From positions 3,207,898-3,271,897 of the forward strand of contig CP070700.1 in the NCBI GenBank assembly GCA_020349865.1: a DNA stretch of 64,000 nucleotides. The letters are read 5' to 3'. This DNA comes from Desulfobacteraceae bacterium (GTDB lineage Bacteria > Desulfobacterota > DSM-4660 > Desulfatiglandales > Desulfatiglandaceae). Under the pieces are notes generated by a model. The model had not been told where the DNA came from and made no database searches. It was given only the letters and a program-made list of their open reading frames with translations. Below are positions 45,907-54,737 of the stretch, piece after piece. Both the position numbers and the translations under genes were made by a program. Positions within the stretch are counted from its first letter, which is position 1. The number at the start of each line of letters is the position of its first letter.

Positions 45907-46260
45907 TTAATTTGGCTTGAGAAAGAAAAAATCCCTATGAAGGTAAGGGCCCCTGATTAGTTTTCTGAAGTATTCTTGGCTCCCAGGCAGCTCTTCGTAT
46001 GTCTTTTTCAGAAATCTGGCGTTTTCCAAAGCCCGCTTACGGAGAGGGGTAAGGGCTCTCCCTCCGGTATTAATCAGTACGATATGGGTATAGCGTTTCA
46101 GTTCCTATTCCATCGCCCATATCGCTACCTTCCGGCCCACTCGGGGTGCGCACTCTTCCTCTATGATTCCCAATTGATCCCTTTTCTCTTCAATCCAACC
46201 TGGTATCAAATAATAGGTCCCCGACCGAGCTTTTATGGCCTCACAGTAAGCAGCACATGA
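45907..46260 (-). pseudogene. DUF1638-like gene remnant with internal TAG
   Basis: The minus-strand frame from 46260 reads CEAIKARSGTYYLIPGWIEE, then VGRKVAIWAME, a TAG at 46105-46107, ELKRYTHIVLINTGG and on to LPGSQEYFRKLIRGP, ending in TAA at 45907. The GTYYLIPGW and YTHIVLINTG phrases resemble DUF1638 proteins, which are common beside corrinoid methyltransferases. The N-terminus is missing, so this is most likely a pseudogene, although TAG can encode pyrrolysine in some methyltransferase-bearing anaerobes. Confidence 0.5.
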
Positions 46261-46284
46261 CCCCAGAAATAAAGTGATGCAGTC

Positions 46285-46610
46285 GTGACATCGGGGGACA
46301 ATAAGTCTCTGCTGACTGGCTTTGATCTAAGAGCTCATCGAAGCGGTAAGAAAAGCACAACTGCCGTACCGGTTATATCCAAGAAAGGAAAAGCAGATCT
46401 CCGCTATGCCTTGTATCAAGCCGTCCTTGTGGCAACAAGTTGCAATAGACATTTCAGGGCCTACTTTCACAGGCTCTTAGAAGGGCGGCAAGGGGAGAAA
46501 GGAATCCGCTCCAAGATGCGAGTAAAACTTGCAGCAAAGCTGCTGTCATTGCCTGGACCATGATTAAGAACAAGGAGCCCTTTGATCCGAACTACCTGAA
46601 GACCAATTGA
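46285..46610 (+). mobile_element. IS110 family transposase remnant
   Basis: The frame encodes SKKGKADLRYALYQAVLVAT and LLEGRQGEKGIRSKM, typical of the IS116/IS110/IS902 C-terminal domain, then needs one frame change to continue as VIAWTMIKNKEPFDPNYL to the TGA at 46608. The catalytic N-terminal DEDD part is missing. It is an inactive relic. Confidence 0.8.
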
Positions 46611-47160
46611 CAAATCCGAAAGCTTCGGCGAGAGAGCCCGAGCACCAACGTGGAGGCCATCTTAGGACCTCGGGCGGGACAATACAGGGCCTCTTGCTGA
46701 ACTTCGTAGCTTGGATAAGGATGATGGGCGATTGCCTTTAAGTGGAGTATGCCTGATAAACGTAACGATTAAGCACGAAGTTCATTGGCAGCGAGAGATT
46801 CGCCGAAGGGGCATAAATGTTCCTCTTGGAACCGAAGGGGAACTATGTCAAGAAAAAGGTAACCTGTTAACCAACTGATATTAAATGGTTAATTTTTTCC
46901 TCGACAGGGGGAATATAGGATGTCCCCTTGATTCCGTGATTCCGCGATATGGATATGCTGGTCAAACCTTTTAAGGAAAGATTTCAAATTGATGTTTCTC
47001 TCAAACCATGTTATTCACTCAGATCCTTCGACAAGCGCACCAGATTACTACTGAAAGGCCAGCTATAGGATTGAAGATTGTCGATTGAAAAACAGCAGAA
47101 AAAAAGGAAATACAGAATCAAGGACCAAAAAAATTTTCTCAAAAGCTATAGTGTGCAGCG

Positions 47161-48576
47161 GTGGTAAAATCTAGTACCGGAAAAAATCCAAACCTCATAT
47201 GGGGATTATTCAGTTCAGTCAGACTGACCATTGTACTCCTTATCATCTTGGCTATTGCCTCCATTTTGGGGACAATCATCCCCCAGCAGCAAGATGCTGT
47301 GGGTTTAGCAAAGCAGCTTGGCCCCCGACTGTTTCGGCTTTTCCAATCCCTCGATCTCTTTGACATGTACCACTCCATTTGGTTCAGAATACTCATAGGA
47401 TTTCTCGCCCTGAACCTGGCCATCTGCTCCTTAGATCGATTCCCAAACAGTTTGAAGAGATTCAGGGCTGTGCCGAAACCGGACCGGAGCAAACCCTTTG
47501 AACACCTGCCATTAGAACAGACCTTTCTGACAGAAGGGAACCTGAAAGGGACCTCTGCAACGGTTGCCCAGTTTCTGAGATCCCGGTACAGGAAGGTTCG
47601 TAACAAGGAAGCTCAGAAAATCAGCTATTTTTTCGGGGAAAAAGGTCGTTTTTCCCATTTCGGTGTCTATCTCGTCCACCTGAGTATCCTGCTTATCTTG
47701 ATTGGCGCCCTTTGGGGGTCTTTTTTCGGCTTTGAGGCCTATGTCAATATCTTGGAAGGAGAGCGTGTAGATGCCGTGGCTTTGCGAAAAAAGATGGCCA
47801 CGCTCAAACTGGGATTTGAGGTGGGATGCGACAAGTTCTCTGTGGATTTCTATGAGAATGGCGCCCCCAAGGAGTACCGATCAGACCTTAGGTTCTTTAT
47901 TGACGGGAAAGAGGCGAAAAAGGCAGTTCTGCTGGTAAATCATCCTGCGCAGTTCAGGGGGATAACCTTCTATCAGCAGAGTTATGGGGCTGTCCATAGG
48001 GGTAAGGTCCGTCTCTGCATATCAACCCCTGAGATCGGACCCAAAGGCGCCACCATGGAGGTTGAAGCGGACAAATTGTATGACTTGCCAGGGCGGGAGG
48101 GACAATTTAGCGTCAGAGATATCAGGGACGACATTATGGGTCTGGGACCAGCCGTACTGATCTTCGTACAACCCAAAGAGGGGAAGGAGACACATTTCTG
48201 GGTACTCCAGAATCAGGGAATGGTCAAGGGAAGACTGCCGTCACCCATGACCCATTCCGCCGAGTTTAATCCGTCGGCCTTCAATCCCTACACATTCTTC
48301 CTGGATAGGGTGGGGACCAAGTATTATACCGGGCTCCAGGTCAACAAAGACCCGGGGGTTCCAATGGTCTGGTTAGGATGTTTCGTAATGGTATTCGGCT
48401 TTTTCATCACTTTTTTCACCTCCCACAGGAAGACTTGGGTCCGGGTATCAGGAGAAGGGGATCGAATCAGAATAAGTGTAGCAGGAACCGCTAACAAGAA
48501 CCCGGTCGGCCTCAAACGGCATATGGAGAGGCTGACAAATGATCTCAGAAATAGACTTGATGAAAAAAGGAGATAA
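47161..48576 (+). CDS. resB: Cytochrome c biogenesis protein ResB
   Basis: A 471-residue ResB/Ccs1 protein with a GTG start. The first span is VRLTIVLLIILAIASILGTIIPQ, followed by FRILIGFLALNLAICSLDRFP and YLVHLSILLILIGALWGSFFG read in parts, then a large periplasmic domain and a last membrane span (VWLGCFVMVFGFFITFF). ResB and CcsA move haem to the periplasm and attach it to apocytochromes (system II). The ccsA-type gene follows seven bases downstream. Confidence 0.92.
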   Translation: MVKSSTGKNPNLIWGLFSSVRLTIVLLIILAIASILGTIIPQQQDAVGLAKQLGPRLFRLFQSLDLFDMYHSIWFRILIGFLALNLAICSLDRFPNSLKRFRAVPKPDRSKPFEHLPLEQTFLTEGNLKGTSATVAQFLRSRYRKVRNKEAQKISYFFGEKGRFSHFGVYLVHLSILLILIGALWGSFFGFEAYVNILEGERVDAVALRKKMATLKLGFEVGCDKFSVDFYENGAPKEYRSDLRFFIDGKEAKKAVLLVNHPAQFRGITFYQQSYGAVHRGKVRLCISTPEIGPKGATMEVEADKLYDLPGREGQFSVRDIRDDIMGLGPAVLIFVQPKEGKETHFWVLQNQGMVKGRLPSPMTHSAEFNPSAFNPYTFFLDRVGTKYYTGLQVNKDPGVPMVWLGCFVMVFGFFITFFTSHRKTWVRVSGEGDRIRISVAGTANKNPVGLKRHMERLTNDLRNRLDEKRR

Positions 48577-48582
48577 TAGAGT

Positions 48583-49422
48583 ATGCTGAGTTCCACCATC
48601 CTCAGCTACATAACCTTTGCCTACTTCGCCTCCTTCATGCTCTACCTCTTTATGATGGTCATGGGTAGGGACTTCTTCGGCCGGCTTGCCACCTACGTTA
48701 CCCTTGCTGGGCTCACCATCCAGACCTTTGCCATAATCCTCAGGTGGGTAGAGTCCTATCGTCTGGGTATTGGACATGCACCGCTTTCAAACCTCTACGA
48801 ATCACTTATATTCTTTGTGTGGACCATTATACTCCTCTATATGATCATAGAGCTGAGAACAAAGACCCGGACCCTTGGGGCCTTTGTGACTCCTCTGGCA
48901 TTCCTTGCCTTGGCCTACGCCTCCTTCTCACCCGGCATGGAGAGCCACATCCAGCCACTGATCCCCGCACTCAAAAGCAACTGGCTCATTGCCCATGTGA
49001 TTACCTGCTTCTTTGGCTACGCCGCCTTTGGTCTATCCCTGGCCTTGAGTATTATGTATCTCATCAATCGGTTGGAGAACGCCCATAGTACAAACATATT
49101 TCTAAAACTCATTCCGCGACCGGGAGTCCTCGATGAACTGAACTATCAGATGGTGGTAATAGGCTTTCTTATGCTGACCCTCGGTATTATCACCGGGTCT
49201 GTCTGGGCACATTCGGCCTGGGGAAGCTATTGGACCTGGGACCCAAAAGAGACATGGTCTCTTATTACCTGGCTGGTATATGCCTCCGTGATCCATTCCC
49301 GTATGGTGAGGGGCTGGAAAGGAAAGAAGATATCCATCCTGTGCATCATAGGCTTTTGTTGTGTGCTGTTCACCTACTTCGGGGTCAATTATCTGGCAGG
49401 GCTTCACAGTTATGCCAAATGA
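48583..49422 (+). CDS. ccsA: Cytochrome c assembly protein CcsA/ResC type
   Basis: A 279-residue membrane protein with eight hydrophobic segments. The haem-handling tryptophan-rich motif is present as WGSYWTWDPKETWSLITW, and histidines occur near the membrane faces. Together with ResB it forms the system II haem lyase. The neighbouring minus-strand gene encodes a di-haem split-Soret cytochrome, a likely client. Confidence 0.93.
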   Translation: MLSSTILSYITFAYFASFMLYLFMMVMGRDFFGRLATYVTLAGLTIQTFAIILRWVESYRLGIGHAPLSNLYESLIFFVWTIILLYMIIELRTKTRTLGAFVTPLAFLALAYASFSPGMESHIQPLIPALKSNWLIAHVITCFFGYAAFGLSLALSIMYLINRLENAHSTNIFLKLIPRPGVLDELNYQMVVIGFLMLTLGIITGSVWAHSAWGSYWTWDPKETWSLITWLVYASVIHSRMVRGWKGKKISILCIIGFCCVLFTYFGVNYLAGLHSYAK

Positions 49423-49631
49423 CAGGTACTGTCTGGGATGTATCTGTCTCTGCCACGAGACTTGACCTTGCTTGCAGGCGGGTGAAACCACACCCTCAAA
49501 TCGATCTATTATGATGCCATCTTCGTTAAGAACTCACGAATCAAAGGTCCAGACCTGCCTCTGCCGGAGTCACAGCAGACACGTTTTCGGGCAAGCCTGA
49601 ACCTTTGAACCCGTGAACGGTTACGTATTTT

Positions 49632-50516
49632 TTACTTGGCGCTTAGATAACCATTCTCCCTCTTCAAGTAATTGGGTTGTTTTGGATTACTGATAGCATC
49701 TGGGACTGGTGCACTCTTATGGGGGTTGGCGGCAGGCCACTTTTCTCCTTCGGCACCGGTGTATGCTTTCTCACTGTGGCAGGCAAAGCAGTCCGATACT
49801 CCGGACATCGGATTGTGGCAGGTAGCGCAGCCCTTCGTATAATCTGGGGGTTTGTAAGCCGTGAACTTCCCACCTGCCTCTGCATTCATGAGCTTAACGG
49901 TATATTCGACAACCCTGCCTGTCCAGAGGGCGCAACTGCGATAGTGGTCTGGAGAGCCCCATTTCTGCCCGAACCAGCCCTCCGCTTTCGCCCTCGTGCT
50001 AACACTGACATGGCAACATGGGGCTCCTGCATTCTTGGTAACCCATTCCATCAACCGTTGAGCTATAGGAAACGCATTCCCACTTCCCTTTGTATCCCGG
50101 GTGACCTTTCCGTGGAAGCATCCAACTCCACACAGTGCCCCTGTAACTGCTCCGCATAAGCAGCCCCAGCCTGCAACACCTCCACCAAACGCTGACGTGA
50201 TGCCGGCGGGCAGAGAGTAACCGGAAGATTTGATGATGGCTTGAAGAGCTGCCTCATTGCAACACATCCCCGTGAATCCCCCGGTACCGCTCTTCAAATC
50301 CTCATACTCCGCCTTGGATAAGAAAAGATCGCTGGCCTTCTTGGCAACGGCTTGAGAATGGAGTTGTTGGTAAGGCCAAGGCGGTAAACTTGAAAGCTCC
50401 ACGGCTTCGGCTTCAAATACCTTTGTTCCCACGGTACCTGCCAAAACCCCCGCTCCAACCCCGGCTAATGTTGTTGCTACAAATTTTCTCCTCGACAAAT
50501 CCTTCTTCTCCTCCAT
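49632..50516 (-). CDS. Split-Soret-type cytochrome c, Tat-exported
   Basis: A 294-residue protein with a twin-arginine signal (SRRKFVATT). Residues ~80-200 form a C_GCAxxG_C_C-type redox domain (MCCNEAAL at 85, GWGCLCGAVTGALCGVGC at 117-133, APCCHVSV at 167). Two c-type haem sites follow: CATCH (230-234) and CFACH (243-247). This layout matches split-Soret cytochrome c of Desulfovibrio-type anaerobes. It is encoded convergently with the ccsA gene. The cysteine domain is related to the selenoprotein at 23038. Confidence 0.9.
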   Translation of the reverse strand: MEEKKDLSRRKFVATTLAGVGAGVLAGTVGTKVFEAEAVELSSLPPWPYQQLHSQAVAKKASDLFLSKAEYEDLKSGTGGFTGMCCNEAALQAIIKSSGYSLPAGITSAFGGGVAGWGCLCGAVTGALCGVGCFHGKVTRDTKGSGNAFPIAQRLMEWVTKNAGAPCCHVSVSTRAKAEGWFGQKWGSPDHYRSCALWTGRVVEYTVKLMNAEAGGKFTAYKPPDYTKGCATCHNPMSGVSDCFACHSEKAYTGAEGEKWPAANPHKSAPVPDAISNPKQPNYLKRENGYLSAK

Positions 50517-51061
50517 AGCTTTCTTCCTCCTGCCTTTGGGTTGTATTTAGCCTCTTCAAAGAGGCTTTAATCCTTAATGAAAGCCCTGCTCGAAGCCGTA
50601 CCAGCTGCGCCTCATGAGATCAGGCGGTAAGTATAGGTGCATTTCTTGCAATCATTTGATGGATGACATCGCCTTTCATAAGCTATTCGGAATTTTTGAA
50701 GATTTCATGGTCGCAAATCGCGATGAGATATATGGCTTTTCATATTGAGTCGATTTTCCTTGGCCGGTCTCCCACCCTTAAAGCAGGAGAGAACCTTGTC
50801 AAACAAATCAACCTCCTACTAGTGCACTTTTGATGCCATTATATTTGCCATAGAATGTGTTGGAATGCCCTTCAATTTTGATTCTTTTATTTTTCAAGTA
50901 GTTAAGCAAGACAAGCCAACGGTTGACCTGAATCATTGGAACAGCAAGTTAACAAAATGTTACAAATTTATTGCTTTATATGAATCATTTTGTTACACAA
51001 AATGTTTCACTGGGTTGTGCATCTGCGTTAATCTGTGTCCATCAAAATAAGGAAAATGAAT
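50517..51061. other. Intergenic region
   Basis: About 540 bases. The 50940-51010 part is AT-rich with overlapping short palindromes, including TAACA-AAA-TGTTA at about 50949. These could be operator sites but no regulator is identified. No gene recognised. Confidence 0.4.
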
Positions 51062-51691
51062 ATGAGAAAACGACTTTATATCCTCATCGCATCGCTTCTC
51101 CTGACCTGTCCGGCCCTAGCCTCCGATGAAGGCACCCGACACATCACCGGCACCGGAATGGACGTCTACTTCATGAATGATAAGGTGTTCGGCATCGCAG
51201 GTCGCTCTGTAGAAACAGAAAATGATCGGTCATCCCCCAGTAAAGGCGGGAACGGTCATCCCCTTTGGGCAATTTACAACTGCGGGTCGGACATCAACGG
51301 CGAGATCGACATCAACGGCACCTACCACTACTTTGCGTTTAAGTATCACTGCCAAGCAGATCGCATCATCACAGGAAAATTTGGTCCGCTGAAGATGTCT
51401 TTAGGCAAAATCGAAAAAGCCAACGCAGGATTCACCTACCACGTATTTGTCGATGAAAAAGAGTGTCTTTTTTCAATCCGATATGAAAAAGTGGAAGACG
51501 ATCACCTGGTCAATTCCATCATCGAGGGCAAGCTTCAAAACGAAAAGGAAATCCGGCTTACAGTTGATGGTCCGTTGTGCCCCTTTGCCACTACCGGCAT
51601 CATCATGATCGCTTCAGGGGCATATGCGTTGGATTCGGATAGAAGGTGTCCAAAAAGGGCTGGCAGTCAAGGTGTTAGAACGGATTTTTGA
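51062..51691 (+). CDS. Secreted protein of unknown function
   Basis: A 209-residue protein with a signal peptide (MRKRLYILIASLLLTCPALA). The mature part is beta-rich, with FYHYFAFKYHCQADRI-like strands and three or four cysteines in spaced pairs, so disulfides are possible. The ATG at 51062 is favoured because AAGGA lies about nine bases before it. It is upstream of the ars cluster but separated by 330 bases, so a link is not established. Family not recognised. Confidence 0.6.
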   Translation: MRKRLYILIASLLLTCPALASDEGTRHITGTGMDVYFMNDKVFGIAGRSVETENDRSSPSKGGNGHPLWAIYNCGSDINGEIDINGTYHYFAFKYHCQADRIITGKFGPLKMSLGKIEKANAGFTYHVFVDEKECLFSIRYEKVEDDHLVNSIIEGKLQNEKEIRLTVDGPLCPFATTGIIMIASGAYALDSDRRCPKRAGSQGVRTDF

Positions 51692-52023
51692 CAAATGTGT
51701 CGTATATGATAGAAAGGAGAAAGAATGGATATTAAGGCCTCCTCCCAGGGGGCCCTCCGCCATTCACAACGGCCACGAAGACCATGTCGGATCAGCGGGG
51801 CTTGAGGGCCTTCATCATCGTCATTTTCTAAAGACAAGCCAGCAGCCCTCCTTGGCCTCTAAATAGAATGCGAAAATGTTTCGGAATCTCAACGTTCATT
51901 TGTATAAACCTTTTAGAACGGGCCGGTCTAAGGGAAAAAGGTCTCCTTTCATTGTACAATTTTTCCCTTGACAAAGATCACATCGCTAACTATATTACCA
52001 AAATTGAATATAAGGAGACAAAG
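51692..52023. other. Intergenic region upstream of arsR
   Basis: About 330 bases. Short frames at the start look like a degenerate continuation of coding sequence. The arsR promoter and operator, listed separately, are at its end. Confidence 0.45.
51968..52012 (+). promoter_or_regulatory. Sigma-70 promoter and ArsR-type operator
   Basis: TTGACA (51968-51973), a 17-base spacer and TATATT (51991-51996) form a near-consensus promoter. An inverted repeat TATATT-N10-AATATA (51991-52012) overlaps the -10, where an ArsR repressor would block transcription. AAGGAGA follows, then the arsR ATG at 52024. Confidence 0.75.
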
Positions 52024-52368
52024 ATGAAAGCTTTCATTAAAGTGATGAAGGCCCTCTCTGATCCTAATAGGGTCAAGATTGTCAAGATGCTTCAGCATAA
52101 AACGATGTGCGTCTGTGAGATGCAGGAAGCACTGCAGATCGCTCAGCCAACCGTTTCTAAACATTTAAAAATACTTGAAGAGGCCGGATTAGTTATCTCC
52201 AGTAAAGATGGGCAATGGGTGAATTATTACCCTACAGATGGTCGGAGTAGTCCTTATGTAGCTAATGCTTTGGGGAACATTAGACACTGGTTGGAAGATG
52301 ACCAACAGATCATCGATCTTATGGAAAAGATTCCACATATTAATAGAGAAGAGGTTTGTAAAAGATAA
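52024..52368 (+). CDS. arsR: ArsR family repressor with CVC metal site
   Basis: A 114-residue winged-helix repressor. TMCVCEMQEAL at about residue 30 contains the Cys-x-Cys arsenite/antimonite site on the third helix; QPTVSKHLKILEEAGLV is the DNA-recognition helix-turn-helix. The longer open frame upstream is ignored because the AAGGAGA site and the operator point to 52024. It heads the arsenic/thiol cluster and very probably represses it in the absence of arsenite. Confidence 0.92.
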   Translation: MKAFIKVMKALSDPNRVKIVKMLQHKTMCVCEMQEALQIAQPTVSKHLKILEEAGLVISSKDGQWVNYYPTDGRSSPYVANALGNIRHWLEDDQQIIDLMEKIPHINREEVCKR

Positions 52369-52430
52369 AATTTTTTAAATTTTTTAAATAGATAAATGGC
52401 AATACAACTATTTAACATTAATAAATTATC

Positions 52431-53603
52431 GTGAAAGAGCGAACCAAACTGCTGATTATTGTGCTGACCTTTGTGGCGGTCTACTATACCCCCTGGGCTA
52501 ATGAGACGATCCGGCAATCAGGACTGGAAGCCTTTATGATGCTCCGGGAATATGCAAGGGAGCATGTTTTGACCTGCCTTATTCCTGCCTTTTTTATTGC
52601 AGGGGCCATTGCTGCCTTTATCTCCCAGGCCTCAGTGCTCAAGTACTTTGGTGCTACGGCCAGAAAAATCCTTTCCTATTCGGTGGCATCGGTATCCGGG
52701 ACGGTCCTTGCGGTCTGCTCATGTACGGTACTACCCCTGTTTGCCGGGATCTACAGTCGAGGGGCAGGGATTGGGCCGGCCACAGCCTTTCTTTATTCCG
52801 GTCCGGCCATCAATGTCCTGGCCATTGTATTGACTGCCAGGATACTGGGGTGGCAATTGGGCCTTGCCCGGGCCGTTGGCGCTACACTCTTCGCCATTTT
52901 AACGGGATTGCTCATGGCCTTTTTATTCAGGAAAGACGATGCAGCCCGGAAAGCAGGGCAGATCTATCTCCCGGATGAAGGGGAGAAAGGCCGGACCCTC
53001 ACCCAGGAGGCCTTTTTTATGCTGACGCTGATCCTGATTCTCATTTTTGCTGCCTTTGCAAAACCGGCCGAAGGATCCACAGGACTCTGGCCTGCCGTCT
53101 TTGAGTCCAAGTGGTATATCACCGCCGGGCTTATCATCATCCTCGGTTTCATGCTCAAGGGCTGGTTCGTCAAAGACGAGCGGGTGACCTGGGTCCAGTC
53201 TACCTGGGGCTTCATGAAACAGATATTTCCCCTGTTGGGAGGAGGTGTCCTGGTGGCGGGTTTCATGCTGGGGCGCCCAGGACATTCCGCCCTGATCCCG
53301 GAGCATTACATCCAATCCCTGGTCGGCGGAAACTCCATCTGGGCAAATCTTTTCGCTTCGGTCTCCGGGGCGCTGATGTACTTTGCCACACTGACAGAGG
53401 TGCCAATTCTTCAGGCCCTACTGGGTGCCGGGATGGGTAAAGGGCCTGCCCTCAGCCTCCTTCTTGCCGGTCCGGCCCTGTCCCTTCCCAACATGCTGGT
53501 AATAGGAGGAGTTATGGGTGTAAAGAAGACCGCTACCTTTTGTGTCATTATCGTCGTCCTTTCCACCATTGCCGGGATGACCTATGGGTGGATTGCAGGT
53601 TAA
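52431..53603 (+). CDS. ArsP/YraQ-type permease
   Basis: A 390-residue membrane protein of the DUF318/YraQ family that includes ArsP. About ten spans are present. The conserved cysteine pair in VCSCTVLPLFAGIY and the repeat-like GPAINVLAIVLTARILG and GPALSLPNMLVIGGV are family landmarks. ArsP exports trivalent organoarsenicals; other members have unknown substrates. It follows arsR by about 60 bases. It begins with GTG. Confidence 0.88.
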   Translation: MKERTKLLIIVLTFVAVYYTPWANETIRQSGLEAFMMLREYAREHVLTCLIPAFFIAGAIAAFISQASVLKYFGATARKILSYSVASVSGTVLAVCSCTVLPLFAGIYSRGAGIGPATAFLYSGPAINVLAIVLTARILGWQLGLARAVGATLFAILTGLLMAFLFRKDDAARKAGQIYLPDEGEKGRTLTQEAFFMLTLILILIFAAFAKPAEGSTGLWPAVFESKWYITAGLIIILGFMLKGWFVKDERVTWVQSTWGFMKQIFPLLGGGVLVAGFMLGRPGHSALIPEHYIQSLVGGNSIWANLFASVSGALMYFATLTEVPILQALLGAGMGKGPALSLLLAGPALSLPNMLVIGGVMGVKKTATFCVIIVVLSTIAGMTYGWIAG

Positions 53604-53668
53604 ATTTCCACCGCAAAGGGAAGAAAAAACTTTGGCACCACTGCGGTGAATTAAGGAGGAAAAGGAGC

Positions 53669-54169
53669 ATGTCAAAAGATGACGTAACTCAGATTCGGGT
53701 AGGGAATTCTTCTGTCGGCATCATTGGGCTCAAGGCTGTCATGGAGGAGGTGGCCCAGGAATATGGGGACAAAACAGATCGGGAAGTCCAAGAAGAACTC
53801 CTGAATCGATTGTGTAAAAGAAATTACATTCCTGAAAAGGCAAGAGAAGAATATGAACAATCCTTCCTCAGGGAATTTAAGAAATTTCTCGGAAAACCCT
53901 TTGAAGAGGAGGGCCCGGCAGGACTTGAGATCAAGGTGCTGGGACCGGGGTGTGTGCAGTGTGATCGACTTGAGCAAGAGCTCATGCAGGTCATGGCTGA
54001 AACCGAGATAATGGCCGATATAGAACACATCCGGGATATCAAAGAGATTGGTAGATACGGCGTGATGGGAACACCGGCCCTGCTCATCAACGGCAAGGTC
54101 AAGTCGGTGGGCAAGGTCCCGCCGATAAACAAGCTTAAGGACTGGTTGAAAGAAGCGCAAAAACAATAA
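53669..54169 (+). CDS. Thioredoxin-like protein with extra N-terminal domain
   Basis: A 166-residue protein. The C-terminal 78 residues form a Thioredoxin_3-type domain: EIKVLGPGCVQCDRLEQELM with the CVQC active site, YGVMGTPALLINGKVKSVG with the cis-proline. The first ~85 residues are a helical domain (VGIIGLKAVMEEVAQEYG ... FLREFKKFLGKPF). The ATG at 53669 follows AAGGAGGAAAAGGAG. It probably reduces or transfers thiols for the adjacent permease or arsenic handling. Confidence 0.85.
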   Translation: MSKDDVTQIRVGNSSVGIIGLKAVMEEVAQEYGDKTDREVQEELLNRLCKRNYIPEKAREEYEQSFLREFKKFLGKPFEEEGPAGLEIKVLGPGCVQCDRLEQELMQVMAETEIMADIEHIRDIKEIGRYGVMGTPALLINGKVKSVGKVPPINKLKDWLKEAQKQ

Positions 54170-54176
54170 CATAAAA

Positions 54177-54323
54177 TTGATGATCTCGTAAAAAGTCTTT
54201 TCACACGTCATTGCGAGGAGCAAAGCGACGAAGCAATCTCCTAATTTCAAGTTGTTACAGCCGATGAGATTGCTTCGCTACGCTCGCAATGACCGTCCAT
54301 AAGACTTTTTACGAAACCATCAA
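54177..54323. repeat. Palindromic intergenic repeat element
   Basis: Outer arms 54177-54199 and 54301-54323 are inverted copies (21 of 23 matching) of the repeat at 127-148. Inside them is a second inverted pair, CGTCATTGCGAG ... GAAGCAATCTC against GAGATTGCTTCG ... CGCAATGACCG. The whole 147-base unit would fold into a long hairpin. Confidence 0.75.
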
Positions 54324-54445
54324 AAATTGAGGGACTGCCGAAGCAATGGGGCTGAGTGATCGTGAACATCGGTGTCTTGTTTTTCGCAATACTCCATCGC
54401 TCCAGCACTCCATTACTCCATTATTTATATGAGAGGAGGACAATC

Positions 54446-54679
54446 ATGGAAATCAAAGTACTGGGACCGGGATGTCCGAGGTGTCAACAGACGGAAAAAA
54501 ACGTCAAAGAGGTCGTGGCCGAGGCGGGTGTTGAGGCCGAGGTGAAAAAAGTGACCGACACCATGGAGATCTCAACATACGGGGTGTTCGGCACCCCGGC
54601 CGTCATTGTGGACGGCGAGGTCAAGAGCGTGGGAAAGATCCCAACCAAGGATGAGATCAAGACCTGGATTAACAAATGA
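54446..54679 (+). CDS. Small thioredoxin-like protein (Thioredoxin_3)
   Basis: A 77-residue cytoplasmic thioredoxin-fold protein with CPRC in LGPGCPRCQQTEKNV and the cis-proline in GVFGTPAVIVDGEVKSVG. The start at 54446 follows GAGAGGAGGACA. It is almost a stand-alone version of the C-terminal domain of the protein at 53669. It probably takes part in thiol-disulfide exchange within the ars cluster. Confidence 0.9.
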   Translation: MEIKVLGPGCPRCQQTEKNVKEVVAEAGVEAEVKKVTDTMEISTYGVFGTPAVIVDGEVKSVGKIPTKDEIKTWINK

Positions 54680-54737
54680 TCCGGTGATCCGGAAAACAAG
54701 TGGGAAAAAGGTAGACATTGAATAGTAGGGCAAAGTC

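Larger units (their letters stand above)
45766..47160. other. Gene-poor region with decayed fragments
   Basis: About 1.4 kb with no intact gene. It contains a DUF1638-like remnant (minus, 45907-46260) and an IS110-type transposase tail (plus, 46285-46610). From 46620 to 47150 I see nothing recognisable. Confidence 0.5.

Noticed and set aside
50940..51010. AT-rich palindromes as copies of the TGAAAC-N5-GTTTCA operator
   Set aside because: The half-sites and spacing differ (TAACA-AAA-TGTTA) and no -24/-12 promoter is nearby.
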